From Pseudomonadota bacterium (lineage in GTDB: Bacteria; Pseudomonadota; Alphaproteobacteria; Rhizobiales; Tepidamorphaceae), in contig JAEWYT010000027.1 of NCBI GenBank assembly GCA_023458595.1, forward strand, positions 1-45,414: a stretch of 45,414 bases of DNA. Direction: 5' to 3'. The notes beneath the pieces were generated by a model. The model was given only the letters and a program-made list of their open reading frames with translations, was not told where the DNA came from and searched no databases. Within the stretch, counting starts at the first letter, position 1, and each line of letters opens with the position of its first letter. Position numbers and translations under genes: made by a program. This document shows, piece after piece, positions 8,561-16,441 of the stretch.

Positions 8561-9251
8561 CTTTCCGGCCAAAAACCTCCTCGAAACGCGCCTTCAGCGC
8601 CATGTCGACCTCCGGCATCGAGACGATGCGGCCGAGATCGGCGAGGCTGGTGACGCCGTGCTCGGCGATGCCGCAGGGGACGATCCCGGAGAAATGCGAG
8701 AGGTCCGGCTCGACGTTGACGGCGATGCCGTGGAACGACACCCAGCGGCGGACGCGGATGCCGATCGCGGCGATCTTCTCTTCGATATCGGCGCCTTTGT
8801 CGGGCCGGCGGACCCAGACGCCGACGCGGCCCTCGCGAATCTCGCCGGCCACGTTGAAATCGGAGAGCGTGCGGATCACCCAGTCCTCGAGGTCGGCGAC
8901 GAAGCGGCGGACGTCGCGGCCGCGCCGGTTCAGGTCGAGCATCACGTAGGCGATGCGCTGGCCGGGGCCGTGATAGGTCCAGCGGCCGCCGCGACCGGCG
9001 CGGTAGGTCGGGAAACGCGTCGGGTCGGTCAGTTCGGAGTCGACCGCGCTCGTTCCCGCCGTATAGAGCGGCGGGTGTTCCAGCAGCCAGACGAGTTCGG
9101 GCGCGCTGCCCGCCGCGATCGCCGCCACGCGCTCCTCCATCCGGCCAAGCGCCTCCGCATAGCCGACGGGAGCGTCGCCGACGCGCCATTCGATCCCGGA
9201 TATCGCGGTTCCGGGCAGTTTTTCGCGTGTCGCGTCGAGCAAATTAACCAT
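8541..9251 (-). CDS. lipB: Lipoyl(octanoyl) transferase LipB
   Basis: Transfers octanoate from acyl carrier protein to the lipoyl domains of 2-oxoacid dehydrogenases and the glycine cleavage H protein. The 236 residues carry the RGGRWTYHGPGQ substrate-binding motif (about 87-98), the conserved lysine before IAAIGIRVRRW (K159) and the catalytic cysteine in VPCGI (C193). It converges on the acylphosphatase gene with a short tail-to-tail overlap and diverges from the FliN-like gene. A CtrA-like site overlaps its start codon. Confidence 0.94.
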   Translation of the reverse strand: MVNLLDATREKLPGTAISGIEWRVGDAPVGYAEALGRMEERVAAIAAGSAPELVWLLEHPPLYTAGTSAVDSELTDPTRFPTYRAGRGGRWTYHGPGQRIAYVMLDLNRRGRDVRRFVADLEDWVIRTLSDFNVAGEIREGRVGVWVRRPDKGADIEEKIAAIGIRVRRWVSFHGIAVNVEPDLSHFSGIVPCGIAEHGVTSLADLGRIVSMPEVDMALKARFEEVFGRKVTPSGG

Positions 9252-9259
9252 CCGCTAAC
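9244..9259 (+). promoter_or_regulatory. CtrA-like half-site pair upstream of fliN-like gene
   Basis: TTAACCATCCGCTAAC reads as TTAA-N7-CTAAC, one base from the TTAA-N7-TTAAC consensus known for CtrA in alphaproteobacteria. It lies about 70-85 bp before the FliN-like start and over the lipB start. Assignment is by pattern only. Confidence 0.35.
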
Positions 9260-9328
9260 CACGTTCGCCCAAGCATCGGCGCAGGGAAGGCGATAGGCAA
9301 CAGCACTAAATGAGGGCGGACGGCGTTC

Positions 9329-9697
9329 ATGTCCACCGTTGAAGCGGTCTCGATCGATCTCGCGGTGCAGCTCGGCACCGCGAAGATGCCCGTGCATCAG
9401 CTCCTGCGGATGGGCCGCGGCGCGGTGATCGCGCTGGAGCAGCACGAGGCCGACGACGTCATCCTGCTCGCCCACGACACGCCGATCGCCAGCGCCCAGA
9501 TCGTGGTGCAGGGCGAGCGCATCACCGTGACGATCACGAAGATGCTGCCGCTGCCGCCGGAGCGCCGTCGGCCGATGGCCTTCGGGCAGGCCGCCGCCCC
9601 GGCCGCGCAGGAGGTGGCGGAGGAAGCCGTTTCGGAAGCGGGCGACGCGGCGGATGCCGGCGAGACGCTGCAGGTTCCGCCCGACGAGGCCCGGTAG
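9329..9697 (+). CDS. FliN-like SpoA-domain protein
   Basis: A 122-residue protein whose first ~75 residues fit the SpoA/FliN fold: VSIDLAVQLGTAKMPVHQLLRMGRG, then GAVIALEQ, and the A-x-(G/A) strand region ending in ITVTITKMLPLP. In flagellated bacteria FliN is a C-ring switch component; other SpoA proteins serve type III secretion. The tail from about residue 80 is Ala/Glu-rich and probably disordered. It stands outside any flagellar cluster, so it could be the main fliN located away from the others or a divergent paralogue. Confidence 0.7.
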   Translation: MSTVEAVSIDLAVQLGTAKMPVHQLLRMGRGAVIALEQHEADDVILLAHDTPIASAQIVVQGERITVTITKMLPLPPERRRPMAFGQAAAPAAQEVAEEAVSEAGDAADAGETLQVPPDEAR

Positions 9698-9745
9698 CGC
9701 GTCATCGCGCCGTCACAGGGGTTCGGGCAAAGGCTGTCGTCCCCC

Positions 9746-9774
9746 TTGTTAGCGCGGAATTCGTTTGCTACATG
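9746..9774 (+). promoter_or_regulatory. Putative promoter of tRNA-Leu
   Basis: TTGTTA (-35) and TACATG (-10) are separated by 17 bp and end about 38 bp before the mature tRNA. The -10 match is modest. Confidence 0.35.
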
Positions 9775-9812
9775 ACCGCCGTGCTCGCGGCCCGATGTGC
9801 CGTGGCTGTTTC

Positions 9813-9899
9813 GCGGTCGTGGCGGAATTGGTAGACGCGCAGCGTTGAGGTCGCTGTGGGGTAAAACCCGTGGAAGTTCGAGTCTTCTCGACCGCACCA
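9813..9899 (+). tRNA. tRNA-Leu (anticodon GAG), CCA encoded
   Basis: An 87-nt class II tRNA. The acceptor stem GCGGTCG pairs with CGACCGC, followed by discriminator A and a genomic CCA. The D-arm contains AATTGGTAGA. The anticodon stem CAGCG/CGCTG encloses the loop TTGAGGT, giving anticodon GAG at 9847-9849. The long variable arm (GGG TAAAA CCC) and the T-arm with loop TTCGAGT complete a leucine tRNA. A Rho-independent terminator follows about 20 bp later. No integrase or duplicated tRNA end is seen nearby. Confidence 0.97.
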
Positions 9900-9919
9900 A
9901 ATTGATTTCGAGTTCCAGG

Positions 9920-9951
9920 CCCCTGAAAGCGTCCCGCTTTTGGGGGTTTTT
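9920..9951 (+). terminator. Rho-independent terminator of tRNA-Leu
   Basis: CCCCTGAAAGCG, loop TCC, then CGCTTTTGGGGG forms a 12-bp stem with two G-U pairs, followed directly by TTTTT. Confidence 0.85.
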
Positions 9952-9980
9952 CGTGTCCGGCGGCGGGCAGGGAGGTCGCG

Positions 9981-11087
9981 GTGGAAAGGACCGACTGCGT
10001 GGTGATCGGCGCCGGCGTCATCGGCCTCGCGGTGGCCCGCCGCTTGAGTCGCGCCGGGCGCGAGGTGATCGTCGCGGAGGCGGAAGCGGCGATCGGCACG
10101 GGCACCTCGAGCCGCAACAGCGAGGTGATCCACGCCGGCATCTACTATCCGCCCGGCAGCCTGAAGGCGAAGCTGTGCGTTCAGGGCAAGGAGGCGCTCT
10201 ACGCCTACTGCGCCAAGCACGGCGTGCCGCACCGGCGGATCGGCAAGCTGATCGTCGCGGCAACCGGGGACCAGCTCGCCGACCTCGCCGCACTGAAATC
10301 CCGTGCCGAAGCGAACGGCGTCGGCGATCTGCAGCATCTCGACCGGGCGGCGATGAACGCCCTGGAGCCTGACCTGAGGGGCGCGGGCGCGCTGCTGTCG
10401 CCGTCGACGGGGACGATCGACAGCCACGCCTACATGCTGGCGCTGCAGGGCGACGCGGAAGAGGCGGGCGCAAGCTTCGCGTTCCGCGCGCCGGTCGCCG
10501 GCGGGAAATTGACGGCAAACGGCGTCGTGCTGCGCTTCGGCGGCGAGGCGCCGTTCGAGCTCGGGGCGAGGCTCGTCGTCAACGCCGGCGGGCTGTTCGC
10601 CCACCGGATCATGGCCTCCATCCAGGGCGTGCCGCCGGACGCGGTGCCGCCTGTGTCCTACGCCAAGGGCAACTACTTCTCGCTCACCGGCACATGTCCG
10701 TTCTCGCGGCTGATCTACCCCGTGCCGGAGCGCGGCGGGCTCGGGGTGCATCTCACCATCGACATGGGCGGGCAGGCCAGGTTCGGGCCGGATGTCGAGT
10801 GGATACCGCAGGATCGCCGTGCCGAGGACATCGACTACGGCGTCGATCCGGCCCGTGCCGAGCCGTTCTACGCGGCGATCCGCAGCTACTGGCCGGATCT
10901 GGCCGACGGCGCGCTCCATCCCGACTACGCCGGCGTCCGGGTCAAGCTCGAAGGGGCGGCGAGCCCGGATTTCCGTATCGACACCTCGTGCGGTCCGGCG
11001 CTCGTCAACCTGCTCGGCTTCGAATCGCCGGGGCTGACGTCGTCGCTCGCCGTCGCGGAGCACGTCGCGAAAACGGCCGGGGCGTAG
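9981..11087 (+). CDS. FAD-dependent oxidoreductase, L-2-hydroxyglutarate oxidase-like
   Basis: Flavoenzyme of the DAO superfamily, 368 residues. The N-terminal Rossmann motif is VVIGAGVIGLAVARRL (GxGxxG at 10-15), followed by the acidic VAEAE end of strand two. The SSRNSEVIHAGIYYPPGSLKA segment is typical of the LhgO/L2HGDH group, as are NAGGLFAHRIM and GFESPGLTSSLAVAEHV at the C-terminus. It probably oxidises L-2-hydroxyglutarate or a related 2-hydroxyacid, passing electrons to quinone or oxygen. The chosen start is the first residue of a compact family-like N-terminus. It begins 30 bp after the tRNA terminator and appears to be a single-gene unit. Confidence 0.85.
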   Translation: MERTDCVVIGAGVIGLAVARRLSRAGREVIVAEAEAAIGTGTSSRNSEVIHAGIYYPPGSLKAKLCVQGKEALYAYCAKHGVPHRRIGKLIVAATGDQLADLAALKSRAEANGVGDLQHLDRAAMNALEPDLRGAGALLSPSTGTIDSHAYMLALQGDAEEAGASFAFRAPVAGGKLTANGVVLRFGGEAPFELGARLVVNAGGLFAHRIMASIQGVPPDAVPPVSYAKGNYFSLTGTCPFSRLIYPVPERGGLGVHLTIDMGGQARFGPDVEWIPQDRRAEDIDYGVDPARAEPFYAAIRSYWPDLADGALHPDYAGVRVKLEGAASPDFRIDTSCGPALVNLLGFESPGLTSSLAVAEHVAKTAGA

Positions 11088-11172
11088 ACCTTCCTTGTCC
11101 GGCGCCTCGCCGGAACCTCTTTTGCGCCAATATTCAAGCGCGATTTCCTGATAATCGGAATCATGTGTCGGT

Positions 11173-11202
11173 CGGGTTGCGGGGGACGCTTTGCCCAACC
11201 CG
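11173..11202 (+). other. Leader hairpin upstream of mgtE
   Basis: CGGGTT ... AACCCG encloses GC-rich inner pairs within the ~180-bp gap before mgtE. It does not show the conserved elements of the M-box magnesium riboswitch. It could be an untranslated-leader structure or chance. Confidence 0.25.
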
Positions 11203-11268
11203 CGCACTTTCTGTAGAACTTGAGCGGTCCCGGTCGAGGCCGGGGCCGGAAAATCCGAGGAGAGCGAC

Positions 11269-12675
11269 GTGCAGGAGCACGCGGAACAGGCGGCGCCGGC
11301 CGAAACCGGCGGCAGCATGGCCGTGCGTGACGCGGACGGCGACATCGCCGCGCCGTTCCTCCAGGCCGTCACCGAGGCCGTCGAGGCGGGCGACGGCGCC
11401 GCGCTCCGCTCCCTGTGCGCCGACCGGCACGAAGCCGACATCGCCGACCTCCTGGAAATGCTCGACCAGGACGAGCGGCCGCGGTTCATCGAACTGCTCG
11501 GCGAGGACTTCGACTTCGCGGTCCTGACCGAGGTCGACGACACGATCCGCGAGCAGATCGTCGAGGCGCTGCCCAACGAGGCGGTGGCGGAAGGCGTTCG
11601 CGACCTGGAGTCCGACGACGCCGTCTACATCCTCGAGGACCTGGACCAGGAGGACCAGGACGAAATCCTCGCCAAGATGCCGGCCGTCGAGCGCGCGGTC
11701 CTGAAGCGCAGCCTCGATTTCCCGGACGACAGCGCCGGCCGGCGCATGCAGACGGACCTGATCGCCGTCCCGCCGTTCTGGACCGTCGGCCGGACCATCG
11801 ACTACATGCGCGAGTCCGACGACCTGCCGGACGAGTTCTACGAGATCATCGTCGTCGACGAGCAGTTCAAGCCGATCGGCACCGTCGCCCTCAACACGCT
11901 CTTGCGCACGAAGCGGCCGATCCCGATCGAGAAGATCATGAATCCGGACGTCCAGACGGTGCGGGCGGATCTCGACCAGGAAGAGGCGGCGCGCCTCTTC
12001 GAGCGGTACAATCTCGTCTCCGCCGCCGTCGTCGACGACCACGGCCGGCTGGTCGGCGTGATGATGTTCGACGACATCGTCGACGTCATCCAGGAGGAGG
12101 CGGAGGAGGATATCCGCGGCCTCGCCGGCGTCGGCGACGAAGAGATCTCCGACACGGTCGCCTATACGGCGCGCAGCCGCTTCACGTGGCTGCTCGTCAA
12201 TCTCGTCACGGCCATCCTCGCCTCCGGGGTGATCGCCCTGTTCGACGCGACGCTGCAGCAGATGGTCGCGCTCGCGATCCTGATGCCGATCGTCGCCTCG
12301 ATGGGCGGCAACGCGGGTACGCAGACCATGACGGTCGCCGTGCGGGCGCTCGCGACCCGGGAACTCGCCGGCTACAACATCCGCCGCTTCGTCACCCGCG
12401 AGCTGATGGTCGGGCTCATAAACGGGGTGGTCTTCGCGATCCTCATCGGGATCGTCGCGGCGGCCTGGTTCTCCGACATCCCGCTCGGCGCCGTGATCGC
12501 CGCGGCGATGATCGTCAACCTGTTCTGCGCCGGCCTGTTCGGGATCGCCATCCCCGTGGGGCTCGACAAGGTCGGGGTCGATCCTGCCGTAGCGTCGACC
12601 GTCTTCCTCACGACTGTTACAGATGTTGTTGGATTCTTTGCTTTTCTGGGCCTGGCCACCGTCTTGCTTATGTGA
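11269..12675 (+). CDS. mgtE: Magnesium transporter MgtE
   Basis: Mg2+ channel of the inner membrane, 468 residues. Domains in order are an acidic helical N-domain (superhelical MgtE_N, residues ~25-140), a tandem CBS pair (~150-270, ending EEAEEDIRGLAGVGDEE on the plug helix), and a five-helix membrane domain starting with SRFTWLLVNLVTA. The pore-associated PIVASMGGNAGTQ motif and the later NLFCAGLFGIAIPVGL helix are present. The start is GTG, with a GAGG about 8 bp upstream. The gene precedes the GnnA-like gene by 12 bp, so the genes may be co-transcribed, although no functional link is obvious. Confidence 0.94.
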   Translation: MQEHAEQAAPAETGGSMAVRDADGDIAAPFLQAVTEAVEAGDGAALRSLCADRHEADIADLLEMLDQDERPRFIELLGEDFDFAVLTEVDDTIREQIVEALPNEAVAEGVRDLESDDAVYILEDLDQEDQDEILAKMPAVERAVLKRSLDFPDDSAGRRMQTDLIAVPPFWTVGRTIDYMRESDDLPDEFYEIIVVDEQFKPIGTVALNTLLRTKRPIPIEKIMNPDVQTVRADLDQEEAARLFERYNLVSAAVVDDHGRLVGVMMFDDIVDVIQEEAEEDIRGLAGVGDEEISDTVAYTARSRFTWLLVNLVTAILASGVIALFDATLQQMVALAILMPIVASMGGNAGTQTMTVAVRALATRELAGYNIRRFVTRELMVGLINGVVFAILIGIVAAAWFSDIPLGAVIAAAMIVNLFCAGLFGIAIPVGLDKVGVDPAVASTVFLTTVTDVVGFFAFLGLATVLLM

Positions 12676-12687
12676 AACGGAAGTGTC

Positions 12688-13671
12688 ATGAGGGGCATCA
12701 TGCAGGTGCCTGTCCGGACAGCGGTGGTCGGCCTCGGATACTTCGGCCGGTTCCACGCGAAGCACTATGCGGCCAGCGACAAGGCCGATCTCGTCGCCGT
12801 GTGCGACGTCGATCCCGCTCGGGCGGACGAGGTCGCGGCCGAATTCGGAGGCCGGCCGATGTCCGAGTTCCGCGATCTTCCCGGCAAGGTCGACGCCGTG
12901 TCGATCGCCGTGCCGACCTCGATGCACTACGAGGTGGCGCGCTTCTTCATCGACAACGGCGTTCACGTCCTGGTCGAGAAGCCGATCACCGACGATGTCG
13001 CCGACGCCGACCGTCTGGTGGCGCTCGCGGAAGACCGCGGCGTCGTCCTGCAGGTCGGCCACATCGAGCGCTTCTCCGCCGCCTTCAGGGCGCTGACCGA
13101 GAAGGTGACGCGGCCGCTCTTCATCGAGAGCCGGCGCATCTCGCCGTGGAAGCCGCGGGCGACCGACGTCGACGTGGTGCTCGACCTGATGATCCACGAC
13201 ATCGACCTGGTGCTCGGCCTCGTCGATTCGCCCGTCGAGTCGCTGCAGGCGGTCGGCGCGCCCGTGCTGAACGCCAGCGAGGACATCGCCAACGCGCGCA
13301 TCACCTTCGAGAACGGCGCCGTCGCCGACATCACGGCGAGCCGCATCGCCGGGCACACCAACCGGACCCTGCGGCTGTTCCAGCTCGACAACTACCTGAT
13401 CTGCGATTTCGTCGACCACCGGGTGACGCGGTTCACGCGCAATCCGGACGCTGCGACGGATAGCCCCAATGCGATCTCGATGGAATCGTGGGATATCGCC
13501 CGCGAGGACAGTCTCGGCAACGAGATCGCCGAGTTCATCGACTGCATCGCGACGGGCCGCCGCCCGACCGTCGACGGACGGGTCGGCCGCGAAGCCCTGA
13601 ATGTCGCGACCCTGATCACAGACAGCATCCGCAGCCACCGCGCCCGCGTCGAAGCGAGCCTGGCGAGCTGA
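12688..13671 (+). CDS. gnnA: Gfo/Idh/MocA oxidoreductase, probable UDP-GlcNAc 3-dehydrogenase
   Basis: NAD-dependent dehydrogenase, 327 residues. It has a Rossmann motif (VVGLGYFGRFHAKHY), the family EKPITDDVADAD motif and the GHIERFSAAF and LDLMIHDIDLVL segments, which are characteristic of the subgroup that oxidises C3 of UDP-GlcNAc. GnnA together with the aminotransferase GnnB makes UDP-2,3-diamino sugar for lipid A with amide-linked chains, known from several alphaproteobacteria. The immediate DegT-family partner downstream supports this. A second in-frame ATG lies 12 bp later. The exact substrate is inferred from subgroup motifs and context; other 3-keto sugar dehydrogenases (WlbA-like) are alternatives. 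Confidence 0.75.
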   Translation: MRGIMQVPVRTAVVGLGYFGRFHAKHYAASDKADLVAVCDVDPARADEVAAEFGGRPMSEFRDLPGKVDAVSIAVPTSMHYEVARFFIDNGVHVLVEKPITDDVADADRLVALAEDRGVVLQVGHIERFSAAFRALTEKVTRPLFIESRRISPWKPRATDVDVVLDLMIHDIDLVLGLVDSPVESLQAVGAPVLNASEDIANARITFENGAVADITASRIAGHTNRTLRLFQLDNYLICDFVDHRVTRFTRNPDAATDSPNAISMESWDIAREDSLGNEIAEFIDCIATGRRPTVDGRVGREALNVATLITDSIRSHRARVEASLAS

Positions 13672-13693
13672 GCGAGGAAGGAGCAGTACGTAA

Positions 13694-14863
13694 GTGGCTA
13701 CAGCAGGAACCCTGGCGCCGGTCGCCGAAGAAGAGCCGGTCACCGCCGTCGGCCTGTTCGACCTGACGCGCCAGCGCGACCGTCTCGGCCTGCGCATCGA
13801 GGCGCGCATCGACGACGTGCTCAAGCACGGCCAGTTCATCCTCGGTCCGGAGGTGATGGAACTGGAGGACAAGCTCGCCGCCTTCGCCGGCGCCCGCCAC
13901 GCGATCGGCGTCTCCAGCGGCCGCGACGCGCTGACCATGGCGCTGATGGCGCTCGGCGTCGGGCCGGGCGACGCCGTGTTCGTGCCCGGCTTCACCTTCT
14001 CCGCGAGCGCGGCCTCCGTCGCTCCGCTCGGGGCGGAGCCGGTCTTCGTCGACGTCGACTACGATACCTTCAACATGGACCCGGAGGCGCTGAAGGCGGC
14101 GATTGCGGCGACGGCGGCCGAGGGGCGGCTGACGCCGAAGGTGGTGATGCCGGTCGACCTGTACGGCTTGCCGGCCGACTACGACTCGATTTCGGCGATT
14201 GCCGCCAAGCACGGCCTGCGCGTGCTCGCCGACGCGGCCCAGAGCTTCGGCGGCATCATGGGCAACCGCCGTGTCGGCACGCTCGCGCCGATAACGGCGA
14301 CGAGCTTTTATCCGACCAAGCCGCTCGGCTGCTACGGCGACGGCGGAGCGATCTTCACCGAGGACGAGGAATTGTCCGAGGCGATCAAGATGATCCGCAC
14401 GCACGGCCGCCAGGGGTCCGGCGACGAGGCGCTCAGGATCGGCATGACCGCGCGCCTCGACACGATCCAGGCCGCGGTGCTGCTGGTCAAGCTCGAAGCC
14501 TTCGCCCAGGAACTCGATCGCCGGGAACAGATGGCCGGCCTCTATACCGAGCTCCTGAAGGGCGACTTCGCGACGCCGGTCGTTCCTGTCGGCATGCGCA
14601 GCGCCTGGGCGCTCTACACTGTGCGCGTCGCGAACCGCGACGCGGTGCGCGAGCGGCTGGCGCAGATGGGCGTCGGCACGGGCATGTTCTACCGCGTGCC
14701 GCTGCACAAGCACCCCGCCTTCAAGCAGTGGGTGCCGGACGACCTGTCGCTGCCGGTTTCCGAGCGCCTCGCCGGCGAGGTGCTGAGCCTGCCTATCCAC
14801 GGCGACATCGAGGAGCACGAGATCCGCTACGTCGTCGACTGCCTGCGGCAGGCGGTCAAATGA
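13694..14863 (+). CDS. gnnB: DegT/DnrJ/EryC1 aminotransferase, probable UDP-3-keto-GlcNAc transaminase
   Basis: PLP-dependent sugar aminotransferase, 389 residues. The family fingerprints are GVSSGRDALTMAL (cofactor phosphate binding), DLYGLPADYD, the ADAAQSFGG aspartate motif, and TSFYPTKPLGCYGDGGA with the Schiff-base lysine. It would aminate the 3-keto product of the preceding dehydrogenase. The start is GTG, just after the gnnA-like stop. The ATG of the next gene overlaps its TGA, a sign of translational coupling. The pairing with a GnnA-like gene is the main reason for the specific call. Confidence 0.75.
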   Translation: MATAGTLAPVAEEEPVTAVGLFDLTRQRDRLGLRIEARIDDVLKHGQFILGPEVMELEDKLAAFAGARHAIGVSSGRDALTMALMALGVGPGDAVFVPGFTFSASAASVAPLGAEPVFVDVDYDTFNMDPEALKAAIAATAAEGRLTPKVVMPVDLYGLPADYDSISAIAAKHGLRVLADAAQSFGGIMGNRRVGTLAPITATSFYPTKPLGCYGDGGAIFTEDEELSEAIKMIRTHGRQGSGDEALRIGMTARLDTIQAAVLLVKLEAFAQELDRREQMAGLYTELLKGDFATPVVPVGMRSAWALYTVRVANRDAVRERLAQMGVGTGMFYRVPLHKHPAFKQWVPDDLSLPVSERLAGEVLSLPIHGDIEEHEIRYVVDCLRQAVK

Positions 14864-15309
14864 CCATGGCGGCGCGCGCGGTCCGTCGGCTCGAATCGTC
14901 CGACCGCGCGGCGTGGACCCCGCTCTGGCAGGGCTACCTGGCCTTCTACGAGGAGGCGTTGCCCGAGGCGATCACCGAGCGGACCTGGGCGCGGCTGATG
15001 GACCCCCAGTTCGACCTGCACGGCATCTGCGTCGAGGATGCGGCCGGCAGGATGGTCGGCATCTGCCACTACCTGTTCCACCCGTCGACCTGGGCCGACG
15101 GTCCGTACTGCTATCTGGAGGACCTGTTCGTCGATCCGCAGGCGCGCGGCGGCGGCTACGGCCGGGCGCTGATCGAGGCGGTCTACGAGGCCGCCGACGC
15201 ACGCGAGGCGGAGCGCGTCTACTGGGCGACACAGGAATTCAACGACACCGCCCGCAGGCTCTACGACCGAATCGCGAAGCTGACGCCGTTCGTCCAGTAC
15301 GCGCGGTGA
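14860..15309 (+). CDS. GNAT-family N-acetyltransferase
   Basis: A 149-residue GCN5-type acetyltransferase. The acetyl-CoA binding motif A is clear in YLEDLFVDPQARGGGYGRAL, followed by the C-terminal NDTARRLYDRI segment typical of the fold. The start codon overlaps the stop of the aminotransferase (ATGA), so it belongs to the same operon. GnnA/GnnB pathways do not need a dedicated acetyltransferase because LpxA acylates the 3-amino group, so this gene may act on an unrelated amine. Its acceptor cannot be read from the sequence. Confidence 0.85.
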   Translation: MTMAARAVRRLESSDRAAWTPLWQGYLAFYEEALPEAITERTWARLMDPQFDLHGICVEDAAGRMVGICHYLFHPSTWADGPYCYLEDLFVDPQARGGGYGRALIEAVYEAADAREAERVYWATQEFNDTARRLYDRIAKLTPFVQYAR

Positions 15310-15329
15310 AATCCACGCCGGGCCGTCGC

Positions 15330-15347
15330 GCCCGGGACAAGCCCGGC
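15330..15347. repeat. Dispersed palindrome (type 2)
   Basis: GCCCGGGACAAGCCCGGC with a following AATGACGAC tail, directly downstream of the GNAT gene. The ACAAG loop matches the copy at 8074. Confidence 0.65.
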
Positions 15348-15538
15348 AATGACGACATGAGGAGCGTTCGGCGCCCGTGCGCTTCCTCGGCAGGGCCGCA
15401 CTTCCGCCCGGTTTTTCGAAAAATTTACCGACCCTGGTTACCCTGCCTTAACCTAGTCCAGGCTGGGTAGGAGGGTGCGGCTCGGGGGGAAGAGCCGTCT
15501 GTTTCGCGCGGTATTCGGACGGTACGGTCAGTCAGGCG

Positions 15539-16303
15539 ATGCGTTTCCCGTATATGTTGGCTCTGCGGCCGCGCTTCCGCGCGTCGATGAGGCTCGGGCA
15601 CGCTGTCGCCATCGGCGTGGCGCTCCTCGCCGGCGCCTGCGCGGGGATTGAGCCGCGCCTGCCGCGGCCGACGGACTACGAGGTGCACGGCATCGACATC
15701 TCCCGCTACCAGGGCGAGGTCGACTGGGAGAAGGCCGGCCACGGCGGCGTCGCCTTCGCCTGGATCAAGGCGACGGAAGGCGGCGACTACGTCGACCCCC
15801 TGTTCATGACCAACTGGAACGCCGCGAAGGCCGCCGGCGTGCCGCGCGGCGCCTATCACTTCTGGTACTTCTGCCGGCCGGTGCAGGAACAGCTCTCCTG
15901 GTTCATCGCCAACGTGCCGTACGATCCGGACGCGCTGCCGGTGGTCATGGACATGGAGTGGAACAACGAGTCCAAGACCTGCCGCCACCGGCCGCCGCGC
16001 GAGGAACTGCTGCGCGACATGCAGTACTTCGCCAACGGCATCGAGCAGTATTACGGCAAGCGGCCGGTCATCTACACCTCGGTGGACTTCCACGAGGACG
16101 TGCTCGACGGCTTCTTCAACGGCCACCACGTCTGGGTGCGCAGCGTCGCCGGGTTCCCGAGCCTGAAATACGGCAACCGGCGCTGGACCTTCTGGCAGTA
16201 CACCGCGGAGGGGCGGGTGCCCGGCGTCGACGGCAACGTCGACCGCAACGTCTTCGTCGGCAACAAGGCCGACTGGCGCAATTTCCTGAACGGCCGGTAC
16301 TGA
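15539..16303 (+). CDS. Glycoside hydrolase family 25 (lysozyme-like) lipoprotein
   Basis: Predicted muramidase of the GH25 family, about 254 residues. A hydrophobic signal with a lipobox (LAGAC, C34) implies export and lipid anchoring. The catalytic domain begins with HGIDISRYQGEVDW, whose aspartate is conserved. AWIKATEGGDY follows, then the PVVMDMEWNN strand with the catalytic D-x-E pair, and the terminal WTFWQYTAEGRVPGVDGNVDRNVF typical of GH25. An internal ATG at 15587 would give a more usual 18-residue lipoprotein signal, so the start is uncertain. It probably cleaves or remodels peptidoglycan in the periplasm. No phage genes surround it. Confidence 0.88.
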   Translation: MRFPYMLALRPRFRASMRLGHAVAIGVALLAGACAGIEPRLPRPTDYEVHGIDISRYQGEVDWEKAGHGGVAFAWIKATEGGDYVDPLFMTNWNAAKAAGVPRGAYHFWYFCRPVQEQLSWFIANVPYDPDALPVVMDMEWNNESKTCRHRPPREELLRDMQYFANGIEQYYGKRPVIYTSVDFHEDVLDGFFNGHHVWVRSVAGFPSLKYGNRRWTFWQYTAEGRVPGVDGNVDRNVFVGNKADWRNFLNGRY

Positions 16304-16386
16304 TCGCCGCGGCCTGCCGGTCGGAGCCGGCTCTCATTGTGGCTCCTCTATTTAACATATTGTTTTATAACTGTTTCTCCATGATA

Positions 16387-16402
16387 TTGACTTTTACGTC
16401 AA
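16387..16402 (+). promoter_or_regulatory. Candidate LiuR-type operator
   Basis: TTGACTTTTACGTCAA is an inverted TTGAC-N6-GTCAA in a short AT-rich gap about 40 bp upstream of the MerR-family regulator. It resembles the ACGT-centred palindromes described for LiuR regulators, with imperfect left-right symmetry in the middle. Autoregulation is inferred. Confidence 0.45.
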
Positions 16403-16441
16403 AGTAATTCAGCCTCCTCTCAAAACGACGGGGAGGCGGCC

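Noticed and set aside
9813..9899. tRNA-Leu as an integration site
   Set aside because: No integrase, no repeated tRNA 3' end and no composition change follow it; the next genes look like core chromosome.
11088..11268. Possible M-box magnesium riboswitch before mgtE
   Set aside because: Only a simple hairpin is visible; the conserved loop sequences of the M-box are not seen and the class is mainly known outside alphaproteobacteria.
9768..13995. Two long overlapping minus-strand ORFs across the FAD enzyme, mgtE and gnnA
   Set aside because: Both are antisense to well-supported genes and lack any domain.
15539..16303. GH25 lysozyme as prophage endolysin
   Set aside because: It has a lipoprotein signal and no holin, spanin or structural phage genes nearby, so a host envelope enzyme is more likely.
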